64,000 nucleotides of DNA from Streptomyces roseochromogenus subsp. oscitans DS 12.976 (GTDB lineage: Bacteria > Actinomycetota > Actinomycetes > Streptomycetales > Streptomycetaceae): NCBI RefSeq assembly GCF_000497445.1, contig NZ_CM002285.1, positions 4,235,376-4,299,375 of the forward strand. Reading direction: 5' to 3'. The notes under the pieces were generated by a model. It saw only the letters and a program-made list of their open reading frames with translations. It made no database searches and was not told where the DNA came from. Shown piece by piece: positions 1 through 9,600 of the stretch; position 1 is the stretch's first letter, and each line of letters starts with the position of its first letter. The position numbers and the translations under genes were made by a program.

Positions 1-2
1 CG

Positions 3-698
3 GAGAATCGCATCCTACGCGCAGCGGCCCGGCGTCTCTTGGCACTCCCCGGGGTGCCGGCAACCTGCCGTCCCGAGCTCAGGCGGGTGATCGCCGCACT
101 CCCCGATGTGGAGGACGTGCCATCGACGCGGGCCTTGCCCGACTGGACTGCCAGCCCTGACAACGCGCGCTTGCGTATCGCAATCCGCCTCGGCGAGCTC
201 GTCCTGCGAGGAGCTTCGTACGAACTCGACGACGGCGGAACCGTCCCCGTGGACGGCCTGCTCATCAACATGGAAAAAGTTTTCGAGGACTTTGTCGCTG
301 TATCGCTCCGGGAAGCACTCCGTCCGTACTCCGGATATGTGATCACCGATGGCGGCCGCCACTTCCTCGACGAGGCGCACCGGATCCGCCTGCTCCCCGA
401 TGTCGTATGGTGTCGCGGCGACGGCACAGCTGCCGGGGTGGCCGACGCCAAGTACAAGTCCGACTCGGTGCGTGGCTTTCCAAACGCCGATCTCTACCAG
501 ATGGCGTCGTACTGCCTCGGTCTGGGACTCGACCGCGGGCACCTCATCTACGCTGCGGGTGAGAGACCAGCCCTCCGTCACGCCGTCCGGCACTCCGGCA
601 TTGAGCTCATCCAACACACCGTGCCGCTGGCTGCTGAGCCACCCACAGTACTCACCGCAATCTCACGAATCGCTGCCGCACTCGCTAACAAATCGTGA
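3..698 (+). CDS. mcrC: McrC-like subunit of an McrBC-type restriction system (5'-truncated by window edge)
   Basis: The frame is open to the left edge (reading ENRILRAAARRLL, the conserved McrC lead-in to its nuclease part), so the gene begins outside the window and only about 231 residues are seen. A PD-(D/E)XK-type catalytic arrangement is visible: PDVVW, then a short loop and ADAKYKS, followed by the YQMASYC stretch usual in this family. McrC is the nuclease partner of the GTPase McrB, which cuts DNA carrying modified cytosines; mcrB would be expected just upstream, outside the window. A TTG at 39 could start a short ORF, but the conserved upstream residues make this an internal codon. The GmrSD-like gene follows 156 bp downstream, so this is a restriction neighbourhood. 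Confidence 0.85.
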   Translation, partial: ENRILRAAARRLLALPGVPATCRPELRRVIAALPDVEDVPSTRALPDWTASPDNARLRIAIRLGELVLRGASYELDDGGTVPVDGLLINMEKVFEDFVAVSLREALRPYSGYVITDGGRHFLDEAHRIRLLPDVVWCRGDGTAAGVADAKYKSDSVRGFPNADLYQMASYCLGLGLDRGHLIYAAGERPALRHAVRHSGIELIQHTVPLAAEPPTVLTAISRIAAALANKS

Positions 699-854
699 TG
701 GTCGGACCAGAACACCGCAAGAAGGCTCAACAGCATCCCACCACCCGACCGTATTCCCCGCCGTCTTCCTGCCGAAGTTCATGGATCACGCCGTTCAGCT
801 ATAGCGGAGATCGCTACGGTAATAGCCTGGACGCGAGGGAGGGGACCCCAATCC

Positions 855-2705
855 ATGAGAGCGGACACGGTCGACCTGCGGCGGATCTTCGGCAGGGACG
901 TGCGCTACACGGTGCCGCTGTTCCAGAGGCCGTACGTGTGGAACCGGGACGAGAACTGGTCGGCCCTGTGGGAGGACATCCGCCGTACCGTCGAGCGGGC
1001 CGAGCAGGCGGCAGTGACCGGGGAGACGGTGGCACCGCACTTTCTCGGAGCGGTTGTCTTCGATGAGACCCCGTACCTTTCGTCAAGCCTGGAGACGCGG
1101 CAGGTCATCGACGGCCAACAGCGCCTGACAACACTACAGTTGTTCCTATTCGCGGCCCGCCTGTCGGCGGCGGCTCTCAACCACGAGCGCTCCGTGCGCC
1201 TGCTGAGTAAGTTCCTGGAGAACGACGAAGACCTGTTCGACCGCGCCCAGCATCCCGACCATCTCTACAAGGTCTGGCCGACCAATGCGGACCGTGACGA
1301 GTTCCGCGCGGTCATGCTCGGCCAGGGAGAGGGAGGACGGCTCGCCGAAGCCGTCGCCTACTTTCAGCAGGAGATTGACACGTGGCTGGCGGAAGCAGCT
1401 GAGCCGCAGGAGCGGCTGGGGATGCTGGTGCAGGCGCTGCGGGAACAGCTGCGTTTGGTCATCATCGACTTGGAAGAGCACGACGACGCGCAGGTCGTCT
1501 TCGAGACGCTGAACAGCCGCGGTACACCACTGGAGCACGCGGACCTGATCAAGAACCTGCTGTTCCGCGACGCCGAACGGGCCGGCGCGGACGTCGACCG
1601 GCTCTACAAAACGTACTGGGCGCCCTTCGACCAGGACGAATGGCGCGTTGAACAGACGACTGGCCGCATTACGCGAAGCCGCCTCGACGTGTTCCTGACG
1701 CACTGGCTCACGATGCGTACGCAGCGCGAGTTCACTGCCTCCGCCTTGTTCAAGGAGTTCGAGCGCTGGCTGCTCTCGTCTGCCGTCCCTACGGAAGACG
1801 TCTTTACCGAGCTGACGCGATACGCCGAGATCTATGACCTCATCGACGACCATCCGCTGCACGGCGTCGAGGGACGGTTCCTGTATCGGATGAAGGTCCT
1901 TCAGACCTCCACTCCGATGCCCCTGCTCCTCCTCCTCTACGGCCTGGACGAGTCCGTGCTGCCACTGGAGCGCCGACGGCGGGCGATCCGGGCCATCGAC
2001 AGCTACCTCGTTCGCCGGGCGGTGCTCAATCTCAGCACCCGCGACTACAACAACGTCTTCCGTGACCTGGTCGCGGCCGTAGCCCGACAACCCGACCGCG
2101 CGGACGAAGCCGTCATCAAGGCCCTGTCGGCAATGCAGGGCCACCACCGTCATTGGCCGAGCAACTCCGAGTTCCGTGCCTCGCTGGAACAGGACCCCAT
2201 CTACTCCCGCTTGGTCCGCCGCAGCGTACGCATCCTCCTGGAGGCACTCGAGGACGAGTTGCGCACCGACCACACCGAACAGCTCACTGTCCCCGTCGGC
2301 GAACAGGCCGGCACAAAGTTGACCATCGAGCACGTCATGCCGCAGAGCTGGCGCGACAACTGGCCGCCCCTTGAGAACGATCTGTCCGAAGGAGCCGACC
2401 GCGACGAACTGGTCCACACACTCGGTAACCTGACACTGGTCACCGCCCGCCTGAACCCCACCCTGGGCAACATGGCCTGGGAGGACAAGCGGCAGTGGCT
2501 CGGCAAGCACAGCCTGCTACGCCTCACCCACGGCACCTTGCTCAGTGCTCCACCGAACACTGACATCAGCGACTGGGCGACCACCTGGGACGAGCATCGA
2601 ATCCGTACGCGGGGCACGTACCTGGCCTCACTGTCCTTGGACATCTGGCCGCATGCCGACGATCTGCGCACCGACCCGTTGTCTTCCGAGCACGACAACA
2701 CGTGA
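855..2705 (+). CDS. GmrSD-type modification-dependent endonuclease (DUF262 + DUF1524 fusion)
   Basis: 616 aa, ATG start preceded by a GAGGGAGGGG ribosome site. The N-terminal DUF262 (GmrS/ParB-like) domain has IDGQQRLTTL near residues 84-94, and FETLNSRGTPLEHADLIKN follows near 216. The C-terminal DUF1524 (GmrD, HNH-like) domain shows IEHVMPQSW near 491 and LGNLTLV with downstream Asn and Lys near 523. Fused GmrSD enzymes are type IV restriction systems that use nucleotide hydrolysis to cut phage DNA with modified (for example glucosylated) bases; related DUF262/DUF1524 proteins also occur in other defence loci. Both halves look intact, so the protein is probably active. It follows mcrC in the same direction, but the 156-bp gap suggests its own promoter. 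Target specificity cannot be read from sequence. Confidence 0.88.
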   Translation: MRADTVDLRRIFGRDVRYTVPLFQRPYVWNRDENWSALWEDIRRTVERAEQAAVTGETVAPHFLGAVVFDETPYLSSSLETRQVIDGQQRLTTLQLFLFAARLSAAALNHERSVRLLSKFLENDEDLFDRAQHPDHLYKVWPTNADRDEFRAVMLGQGEGGRLAEAVAYFQQEIDTWLAEAAEPQERLGMLVQALREQLRLVIIDLEEHDDAQVVFETLNSRGTPLEHADLIKNLLFRDAERAGADVDRLYKTYWAPFDQDEWRVEQTTGRITRSRLDVFLTHWLTMRTQREFTASALFKEFERWLLSSAVPTEDVFTELTRYAEIYDLIDDHPLHGVEGRFLYRMKVLQTSTPMPLLLLLYGLDESVLPLERRRRAIRAIDSYLVRRAVLNLSTRDYNNVFRDLVAAVARQPDRADEAVIKALSAMQGHHRHWPSNSEFRASLEQDPIYSRLVRRSVRILLEALEDELRTDHTEQLTVPVGEQAGTKLTIEHVMPQSWRDNWPPLENDLSEGADRDELVHTLGNLTLVTARLNPTLGNMAWEDKRQWLGKHSLLRLTHGTLLSAPPNTDISDWATTWDEHRIRTRGTYLASLSLDIWPHADDLRTDPLSSEHDNT

Positions 2706-2903
2706 CGCTCACGATCAGCACTTTCATGCGAATTTGCTGCTGCAATACAAGCGCAGGTACGGCCACCACGCTGGCAGTCCACCGCCTGGGAGAAATCCGG
2801 GAGAAGATCTTCTCTCAGAGCCCTCGCAACGCCCCCCCGAGACCAACCACCACCAACGTCCTGACCTGCGCGTACACCATCGGTAGCAGGTGGACAACAT
2901 GAT
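2706..2903. other. Non-coding arm left of att copy 1
   Basis: No gene is seen. Parts of this stretch (for example GGGAGAAATC followed by GGGAGA and GATCTTC near 2788-2812) reappear with substitutions near 15235-15258, upstream of the second att copy. The homology of the two attachment regions therefore extends well left of the perfect 52-bp core. Confidence 0.6.
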
Positions 2904-2955
2904 CGAACCTCATTCGGGACGAAGAGGTCGTGGGTTCAAATCCCGCCACCCCGAC
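2904..2955 (+). repeat. Attachment-site-like direct repeat, copy 1 (tRNA-Pro 3' half)
   Basis: This 52-bp block is repeated perfectly at 15350-15401. From 2913 on it has the anticodon loop, variable region, T-arm (GGTTCAAATCC) and acceptor 3' strand (GCCACCCCGAC) expected for the 3' half of a Streptomyces tRNA-Pro, with CGG in the anticodon position. No 5' tRNA half exists upstream, so this is not a working tRNA. It is best read as the element-side copy of a tRNA-Pro attachment site used by a tyrosine integrase. An integrase remnant follows 83 bp downstream. Confidence 0.85.
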
Positions 2956-2961
2956 GCTGGT

Positions 2962-2997
2962 CAGAGGGCCAATCGCATGATCGCGATTGGCCCTCTG
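2962..2997. terminator. 15-bp stem hairpin between att copy 1 and int remnant
   Basis: A perfect 15-bp inverted repeat (CAGAGGGCCAATCGC and its complement) encloses a 6-base loop. It lies between the tRNA-like repeat and the converging integrase remnant and could stop transcription from both sides. An identical stem with one loop change follows att copy 2 at 15408-15443. Confidence 0.7.
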
Positions 2998-3037
2998 TCG
3001 TGCTCGGGGGGCCAAACAGGGGGCCAAACGAATTTGA

Positions 3038-3247
3038 TCAGGCCACCGCGTCCCTCTCTTCGGCGTCCTCCGTGTCCTCCCCTTCCTGATCTTCGGCGAA
3101 GATGTCATCCATCGCTTCGGCACCCTGCGTGATCACGGGCCGGAGCTGCTTGCGGTAGACCGCCTCTGTGGTCGCCTGACTGCTGTGACCGACCAAGAGC
3201 GCGATCCGTTCCAGGGGGATGCCGTGGTCGGAGAGCAGGGACACGAC
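3038..3247 (-). pseudogene. Tyrosine recombinase (integrase) C-terminal remnant 1
   Basis: About 69 codons of a phage/ICE-type tyrosine integrase survive. They include the box II stretch LLVGHSSQATTEAVYRKQLRPVI, with the nucleophilic Tyr and preceding His, and the acidic tail ending DAVA. Homology starts abruptly at VSLLSDHGIP, so the HxxR box and everything upstream are missing. The upstream side changes within a few bases into a beta-lactamase-like pseudogene on the opposite strand. The gene ends next to the att-like repeat, the usual place for int in actinobacterial integrative elements. It cannot be functional. Confidence 0.85.
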
Positions 3248-3960
3248 ATCGGCGCGGCAGTGTGCGTGTACCAGTACGGCCGATTGGTAGTGGACCTGTG
3301 GGGTGGCGTCGCCGACCCCGAGACCGGTCGGCCGTGGAGCGGGACACTCTGCAACTCGTCTACTCGGCTACCAAGGGGGCGACCGCGACCGTGGCACACG
3401 TGCCGGCCCAGCGCGGTGCGCTGGACCTGGACGCGCCGGTAGCCAAGTACTGGCCAGAGTTCGCCGCGATCGGCAAGGCGGACATCCCCGTACGCTGGCT
3501 CCTGTCCCACCAAGCCGGATTGATCGCACTGGATCAACCGGTACCGCTGAACGAAGCGTTGGCCTGGCATCCTATGGCGGCTGCCCTGGCTGCGCAGCGC
3601 CCTCTGTGGACACCGGGCACAGCGCACGGGTATCACGGTCGGACCTGGGGCTGGCTCGTCAGCGAGGTGATCCGCCGCGTGACTGGCCAAACGCCCGGCC
3701 GCTTCTTCGCCGACGAGATCGCTGCCCCCCCTCGGACTGGACTTCTTGATCGGGCTGCCGGCGGATGAACGCGACCGGGTCAGCCGCATGGTGTACCAAC
3801 GGCCGGACGTCGACCTCACCACCGTGCCCGTCGAGACGATTCCGGAGGAACTCCGTGAACTGGTCGCCGCCTGGCGCGACCCGAACTCATTCAGCAACAG
3901 GGCCTACGCGGTCACCGACCCCGCCCAGATCGACTTCGACGAACCCGAAGTGCAAGCCGA
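3246..3960 (+). pseudogene. Frameshifted serine beta-lactamase/esterase-like pseudogene
   Basis: Three reading frames together spell a class C beta-lactamase-like serine hydrolase. The first gives GAAVCVYQYGRLVVDLWGGVADPETGRPW; a frame change near 3340 leads into TLQLVYSATKGATATVAHV, with the catalytic SxxK as SATK. An extra C in a seven-C run near 3730 then shifts to GLDFLIGLPADERDRVSRMVYQRPD. Homology stops near 3960, well short of the roughly 380-residue family length, and the N-terminal start is also missing. The left end abuts the integrase remnant, so the gene was cut by the recombination that destroyed int. Confidence 0.8.
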
Positions 3961-4486
3961 CTTGGAAAGCGTGTTGGGGTTGGACCTTGGTACCGAGGGT
4001 CCGTGTCATCGTCCGCCTGACTGAGCCGGCCTGGCCGCGTGCTACGTCTTCGCCTCAGGATGCGGGCTTCGTGTGTGCGATGCGTGAACGGACTGCCCTG
4101 CATGGACAGGGCGCCCGTCCGCGAGTTTAGGGAGACACGGTGGCCCTCTCCACTCCCGGATTCACCCGAGCCGGTCTCACGTGCACCAACCCGGGGGACA
4201 AATGTCAGCCACGCGCAAAGAACGGCGAAGACGCCAGCATCGCCCTTCGGCTGCTCCTGCAAGCGCCACCGGCTCACGGCACGGTACCTTCAAGCTGGCT
4301 GACGTGCAGGGAGCCGACGATCCTAATGAAACACAACGTAGCTCACCTATCCCTCGGCGGCCGGGGATGGAGCCGATATCAGCCACGTTGCGATCCCGCG
4401 TTGGATGCTCATTCGCCATCGTGACACCCTGTGCCCTGCGTATCGTCATGTCCACCACGAAGCCGTCGCCTCACTGGGAGTCACAC
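3961..4486. other. Gene-free stretch before the lipoprotein gene
   Basis: No credible gene, RNA or strong repeat is seen on either strand. Overlapping frames here have no recognisable protein features. The stretch must contain the promoter for the operon starting at 4487, but no clear -35/-10 pair stands out. Confidence 0.5.
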
Positions 4487-5140
4487 GTGAACCGCCGCCC
4501 TCTGCTCATCGTGGCCGCGCTGACGAGCGCCGCAGCCTTTTCGCTGTCTGCCTGCAGCAGCGGCTCCAAGGACAAGGGCAATGACAAGATCGCGGGCGCC
4601 GGGAGCGGCGACACAACGCAGTCGGCGTCACCCAGCTCGAGCGCGTCGACCTCGGCCGATCGCCCGGCGATCTCTCTGCCGAGCGATGTGAAGGACGACT
4701 TCGAAAACTGGAAGGCGGGCGACCCCACGAAGGATGCGGTCCTCACCGACGCCGGTGGCGCGCAGAACGCCATGAACGACGCGATCCTCAAGGGCGATCC
4801 CAACACGTCGGCCATGTCCTTCTACTACAAGGACCAAGCCCTCGTCTCCACCGTGAAGTGGGTGCAGAAGTGGAAGGACGCCGGGCTCACCTTCACAGGA
4901 ACCACGTCCTACTTCAACCCGAAGGTCGAGATGTTCGGCAAGAACGCCGCCGGAGTCGTGTTCTGCTCGGACGAGACCAAGGCGTTCAACAAGAACCGCA
5001 AGACCGGCAAGGTCGACCACTCCGCGCCCGGCAAGGACGCGTTCGTGCTGTACAACATGCGTCTGGAGAAGAACGCCCAGGGCGTCTGGCAGACCGCAGT
5101 CGGAACGTCTGTGAGGGGAAGTCAGTCATGCATGCGCTGA
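4487..5140 (+). CDS. Putative lipoprotein upstream of the Rhs toxin locus
   Basis: 217 aa. A GTG start is chosen at 4487 because it has a GGGAG ribosome site and begins a clean lipoprotein signal (Arg-Arg, hydrophobic core, lipobox LSAC with the lipidated Cys at residue 23). An in-frame ATG at 4448 would only add a poorly predicted leader. After the Cys comes a Ser/Thr/Asp-rich linker, then a soluble domain (residues about 65-217) that I do not recognise. The reading frame overlaps the next secreted-protein gene by 13 bp, so the two are probably translated together. Position upstream of the WXG/Rhs toxin suggests a role at the cell envelope in toxin export or handling; that is inference only. 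Confidence 0.75.
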   Translation: MNRRPLLIVAALTSAAAFSLSACSSGSKDKGNDKIAGAGSGDTTQSASPSSSASTSADRPAISLPSDVKDDFENWKAGDPTKDAVLTDAGGAQNAMNDAILKGDPNTSAMSFYYKDQALVSTVKWVQKWKDAGLTFTGTTSYFNPKVEMFGKNAAGVVFCSDETKAFNKNRKTGKVDHSAPGKDAFVLYNMRLEKNAQGVWQTAVGTSVRGSQSCMR

Positions 5141-6168
5141 AGCGCTCCGGCACGCTCCTCGTCGGCGCGCTCGTCCTCGCTGGTGTCCTCGCGCCGAACC
5201 TGGCGTTCGCCACGGGGCCGGGCGGTTCCCAGTTCGACGTCTCGGGCGACAATCAGCAAGGTCAGAGCCAGTCCATCGGCTCGCGTATCTCCTTCCACGG
5301 GGCGACCCGTGGTTCCGACGGCGGCGACTCCGGAGGCTTGGCTCCAGTGACCAACTGGGCACCGCCCGCGTGCTGGTACGAGCCGAAGTGGAACCCTGAC
5401 GAGTTCGCCAAGCACTTCGAGAAGGAGTGGAACATCCCTGACGCCAGCGGGGTCGGCGAGGCTTACAACATGGCCAAGGACCACTTCCAGAACGGCAAGC
5501 CGTACAAGGACTTCAACAAGGCCGAGACCGGCAAAGGCATGTGGTGGGACGCGGTGCGGGATCCGGCACGGGAGAAGGCCGGCGATCCGGCGGCTTTCGC
5601 CTGCGACACCGCCACGTTCTGGGTGAAGAACGGGGAGACGCCCACCGTCAAGAACGCGGTCACCCCCGACGTTCTGGCTCAACTCGCATACAGCAGGATC
5701 AAGTTGCCCGACACAAAGGTGACGCTCGCTCCATCCGGCCCCACCAAGGTGAACCTGGCGACCTGGGCCTGGCTGGACAAGAAGGACTTCAAGCCGGTGT
5801 CGGTTACCGCCGAGCTGAACGTACCGGGGTGGAACCTCCAGGCCATCACGACCGCCAAGCCGATCTCACTGAAGTTGGAGCCCGGCACGCCGGATGCGAC
5901 GACCTACCCGGCCGGCGGCGAGTGCACGTTCAATGACGACGGCTCCATCGGCACGGCTTGGGCCCCAGGACTTGGGAACCAGGACCCGCCCTGTGGCATC
6001 AAGTACCTGCGTTCGTCCGCCGGCGGTTCCTTCCCTCTGAAGGCGACGATCACCTGGCAGGTCACCTGGACCGGAACGGGCCACCAAAACCCGACCGGCC
6101 TGCCCGACGGTGTGTTCGGCACGACCCAGAACGTCGTCGTTGAAGAAGCCCAGGCCGTCAACCGCTGA
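5128..6168 (+). CDS. Secreted protein of unknown function, paired with the lipoprotein
   Basis: 346 aa; ATG at 5128 with GAGGGGAAG upstream. A Sec signal peptide is clear (Lys-Arg n-region, Leu/Val/Ala core, likely cut after LAFA near residue 28). The mature part is polar, with tryptophan-rich segments and four cysteines (ACWYEP, FACDT, GGECTF, PPCGIK) that could form two disulfides. No enzyme motif was recognised. Its start lies inside the end of the lipoprotein gene, which suggests translational coupling. With the 103-aa protein and the Rhs toxin downstream in the same direction, it looks like part of a toxin-associated operon. Confidence 0.75.
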   Translation: MHALKRSGTLLVGALVLAGVLAPNLAFATGPGGSQFDVSGDNQQGQSQSIGSRISFHGATRGSDGGDSGGLAPVTNWAPPACWYEPKWNPDEFAKHFEKEWNIPDASGVGEAYNMAKDHFQNGKPYKDFNKAETGKGMWWDAVRDPAREKAGDPAAFACDTATFWVKNGETPTVKNAVTPDVLAQLAYSRIKLPDTKVTLAPSGPTKVNLATWAWLDKKDFKPVSVTAELNVPGWNLQAITTAKPISLKLEPGTPDATTYPAGGECTFNDDGSIGTAWAPGLGNQDPPCGIKYLRSSAGGSFPLKATITWQVTWTGTGHQNPTGLPDGVFGTTQNVVVEEAQAVNR

Positions 6169-6315
6169 GTACGAGGCCGGGCGTGCACGGCCGAGCGCGG
6201 ACGCCCGAACGCGCTTCACCGGTCCCTGGGAAGCATGGGATCGCGCATTGATCCCGGCCTTCCGGGCTCGCCATCATCACTTGCCCACACGGCACATCGG
6301 GGGAGTTGGTTTCGC

Positions 6316-6627
6316 ATGTCGGACTTGAAGAAGGAAGCCGACTCACTGCACAAGGCAGCCTCGGCGCTGGGCAAGGTCGGCCAGCACACGACCAAGCCGG
6401 TGCACGACTTCAAGGAAGCGGCCCATGACCTGTCCGCGCTCGGCGCCCTCGGCTCGCTCCTGGGCGTCAAGAATGACATACGCGACGGCATGAACACCCT
6501 CGCCAAGGTCACCGCCGGCCTGAACGAGGAGTGGCGGGACGAGACGAGCTTTATGGGCGAAGTCTCGGCCACCTTCGATCTGTTGGACCTCCTCCTCGCC
6601 GCCGAGACCGCAGCCAAGAAGAGCTGA
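6316..6627 (+). CDS. Small helical partner protein of the WXG/Rhs toxin
   Basis: 103 aa with ATG start and GGGGGAG upstream. The sequence is almost entirely charged/Ala/Leu amphipathic helix (MSDLKKEADSLHKAASALGK, then a hydrophobic LGALGSLLG turn), with EEW near residue 75. Size and helical character fit the small partners encoded just before type VII secretion (ESX/LXG-like) effectors, which pair with the toxin's own helical N-terminus. No canonical WXG is present. The toxin gene starts 6 bp downstream, so the two should be co-translated. Confidence 0.7.
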   Translation: MSDLKKEADSLHKAASALGKVGQHTTKPVHDFKEAAHDLSALGALGSLLGVKNDIRDGMNTLAKVTAGLNEEWRDETSFMGEVSATFDLLDLLLAAETAAKKS

Positions 6628-6632
6628 GCCTC

Positions 6633-9600
6633 GTGGTCGACTTGAATCCGCTCCACTACATCAACAAGATCAACCACGCCTTCGGCGACACCATGGCCAG
6701 CGGCCTGGAGTTCCTCGGCATCACCAACCCCGCCGTCGACCCCGACGGGGTACGTGAGATTGCCAAGAAGTGGCGCGCCCTGGCCAAGGGTCTGGATGAC
6801 GCCAGCCACGACGCGGAGTCGGCTCTGCGGGACGTGAGGTGGGAGGGCAAAGCAGCCAAGGCGTTCCACAAGCGCGCCAAGACCACGCGCACCAACGCGA
6901 ACCACACTGCCGATGCCCTCCACAAGGGCGCCGACGCCCTCGACAAGTACGCCAACGAAGCACACGAGTTGATCTCCCAGATCGGTGTCCTTGTCGCCGA
7001 GATCGCCGAGTTCGAGATCGCGGGCCTGGCCCTGTCCGTCCTCACCGCCGGACTGTCGGACGTCGCGTCGACCCTCGCCGCGGGTTCGCGCGCGATCAAG
7101 ATCATGGCGTTGATCTCGCGCATCGAGGAGTCCGGCTCCGTACTCGGGTCCACGATCCGCACGGTGATGGAGGCCATCCGCAACGTCGAGCGAGTCCTAA
7201 AGGCCCTCAGGGAGATCAAGGGCGTCGCCAAGGTCGGCAAACTCGCCGCCGACGGCATGAAGTTCACTGCCTTCGCCACCGCCCTCGAAGACCCCGGCGC
7301 CTTCAAAGACCCCGAGAAACTCGCCGGGATCCTCACCGAAGGCGCCCTTATGGGCATCGGCGGCGGCATGCTCGGCAAAGCCCTCGGCAAAGGACTCAAG
7401 GCCCTCAAGCCCAGCGAACTGTCCAAGCTGGCCAAGGCATTGGGGATGGGGGGAGGCGACCTCGCCCGCTTCAAGATACGCCCCGGAGAGCTGGAGAAGA
7501 TCGAGGCCGGCATTCCCAAATCGGAAGCGGAATGCCAACTGGACCCAATCGATGTAGCCACCGGCAGCATGCTGCTGCCGCAGGTCGACGTGGAGCTGGC
7601 CGCAGCACTTCCCCTGATCCTGGAACGCACCCACGTCTCCTCGTACCGCTGGGGCGGCTGGTTCGGCCCGTCTTGGGCCTCCACCCTCGACCAGCGCCTG
7701 CAGGCCGACGACGAGAAGATCACTTTCGCCGCTCCAGACGGCTCCCGACTGGTCTACCCCCACCCGGCTCCGAACGCCACGGAACCGGTGTACCCCGAGA
7801 CCGGCCCCCGTCTCCCCCTCACCTGGGACACCACGGTCGACGGCGCGCTGCGCGTCACCAATCCGGCCACCGGCCTGAGCTACGTCTTTCACAGCCCCCA
7901 GCCCACCGAGGACGACGAGGCCGTAGACCTCCCCCTGCAGTTCGTCGTCTCCCGCCACGGGCAGCGGATCACGGTCCACTATGACGACCGCGGCGCGCCC
8001 CTCAAGGTCACGCACTCGGCGGGCTACCACATCGGTCTCGACCGCCATGCCTCCTTGCCCCGCATCACGGGCCTGCGGCTGCTCGACCCGCAACGCCCCG
8101 AGGGCCGCAGCACGGCACTGGTGTCCTACGGCTACGACGAGCGCGGCAATCTGACCGAGGTGCGCAACTCCGCAGGTGTACCCATGTGCTTCACGTACGA
8201 CGCCGAGTACCGGATCACCTCGTGGACGGATCGCAACGCCAACACGTACTCGTACACCTACGACGACCGAGGCCGCGTAGTCCGCACCGAGGGCAGCGGC
8301 GGCTACCTGTCCGGAACCCTCTCCTACGACGACAGGACCCGTACCACCACGGTCATCAACGCCCTGGGCCACTCCACGACGTTCGAGCACAATGAGGCGT
8401 TTCGGCTGATCCGGCAGACGGATCCCCTCGGCAACACGACCCGCTACGAGTGGGACGCTGCGGGACGGCTGATCGCGACCACCGATCCGTTGGGCTACAC
8501 GACTCGGACGCATTTCAACGAGCTGGGCCAAGTGGTCTGCGCCATAGGGCCGGACGGCCGGGAGAACACGGCCGAGTACAACGAAGGTGGCCTACCAACG
8601 CTCATCACCGGCCCGGACGGGAGCATGTGGCGCCAGGAGTACGACGAGCACGGCAACCGCACCGCGGTCACCGATCCGTCGGGGTCCACCACGCGGTATA
8701 CCTACAACTCAGCCGGACAAGTGACCGCGTTGATCGATGTGCTCGGCAACGTGAGTCGAATTCGGTACAACAAGGCGGGCCTGCCCGTTGAGGTCACCGA
8801 TGCGCTGGGGGCAGTGACCTCGTACCAATACGACAGCATGGGCCGGCAGTCGGCCATCACGGACGCGGCAGGCAACACCACTCGGCTGGATTGGACTGTC
8901 GAGGGCAACCTGACACGTCGCACGAACCCTGATGGCACAAGCGAGACGTACACCTACGACGACGAGGGCAACCGCGTCGCTCTGACGGATCCGGTCGGCG
9001 GGGTCACACGCTTCGAGTACGGGGAATTCGATCTACTGGCGGCCCGCACTGATCCAGACGGCGCCCGATTCACGTTCACGCACGACGCGGAGATGCGGCT
9101 GACACAGGTCAGCAACCCACTAGGTTTTACCTGGAGTTATGAGTATGACCCGGCCGGTCGTCTGATCTCGGAGACAGATTTCGATGGCCGCACCCTGACC
9201 TACACCTACGACGCTGCCGGTCGCTTCATGTCTCGGACGGCGCCGCTTGGTCAGGTGACTGCCTACGAACTCGATGCCGCAGGCCGGATCATCGGCAAGG
9301 ACGTCGACGGCGAGCGCACTGCGTACACGTACAACACCGCTGGACAGCTCATAGCCGCGACGGCACCTTCCTCATCTCTCACATTGCAACTAGATGTCCT
9401 GGGCCGTGTCCTGGCCGAGACGGTCGAGGGGAACACCACCCGATATACCTACGACGCCCAAGGGCGGCGGTCCAGCCGTACCACTCCGAGCGGTGCGGTT
9501 ACCCGCATCACCCGCAATGCGGCAGGCAATATCACCGAGCTGGCCCTTGCCGGACACGCCCTCACCTTCACCCGCGACCGCCTCGACCGCGAAACCGATC

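Noticed and set aside
2904..2955. Intact tRNA-Pro gene
   Set aside because: Only the 3' half matches. The sequence before TTCGGGACG does not pair with the anticodon stem and there is no acceptor 5' strand or D-arm upstream.
3133..3897. 254-residue minus-strand frame spanning integrase remnant and beta-lactamase remnant
   Set aside because: It reads both remnants in the wrong frame; the recognisable segments lie in other frames.
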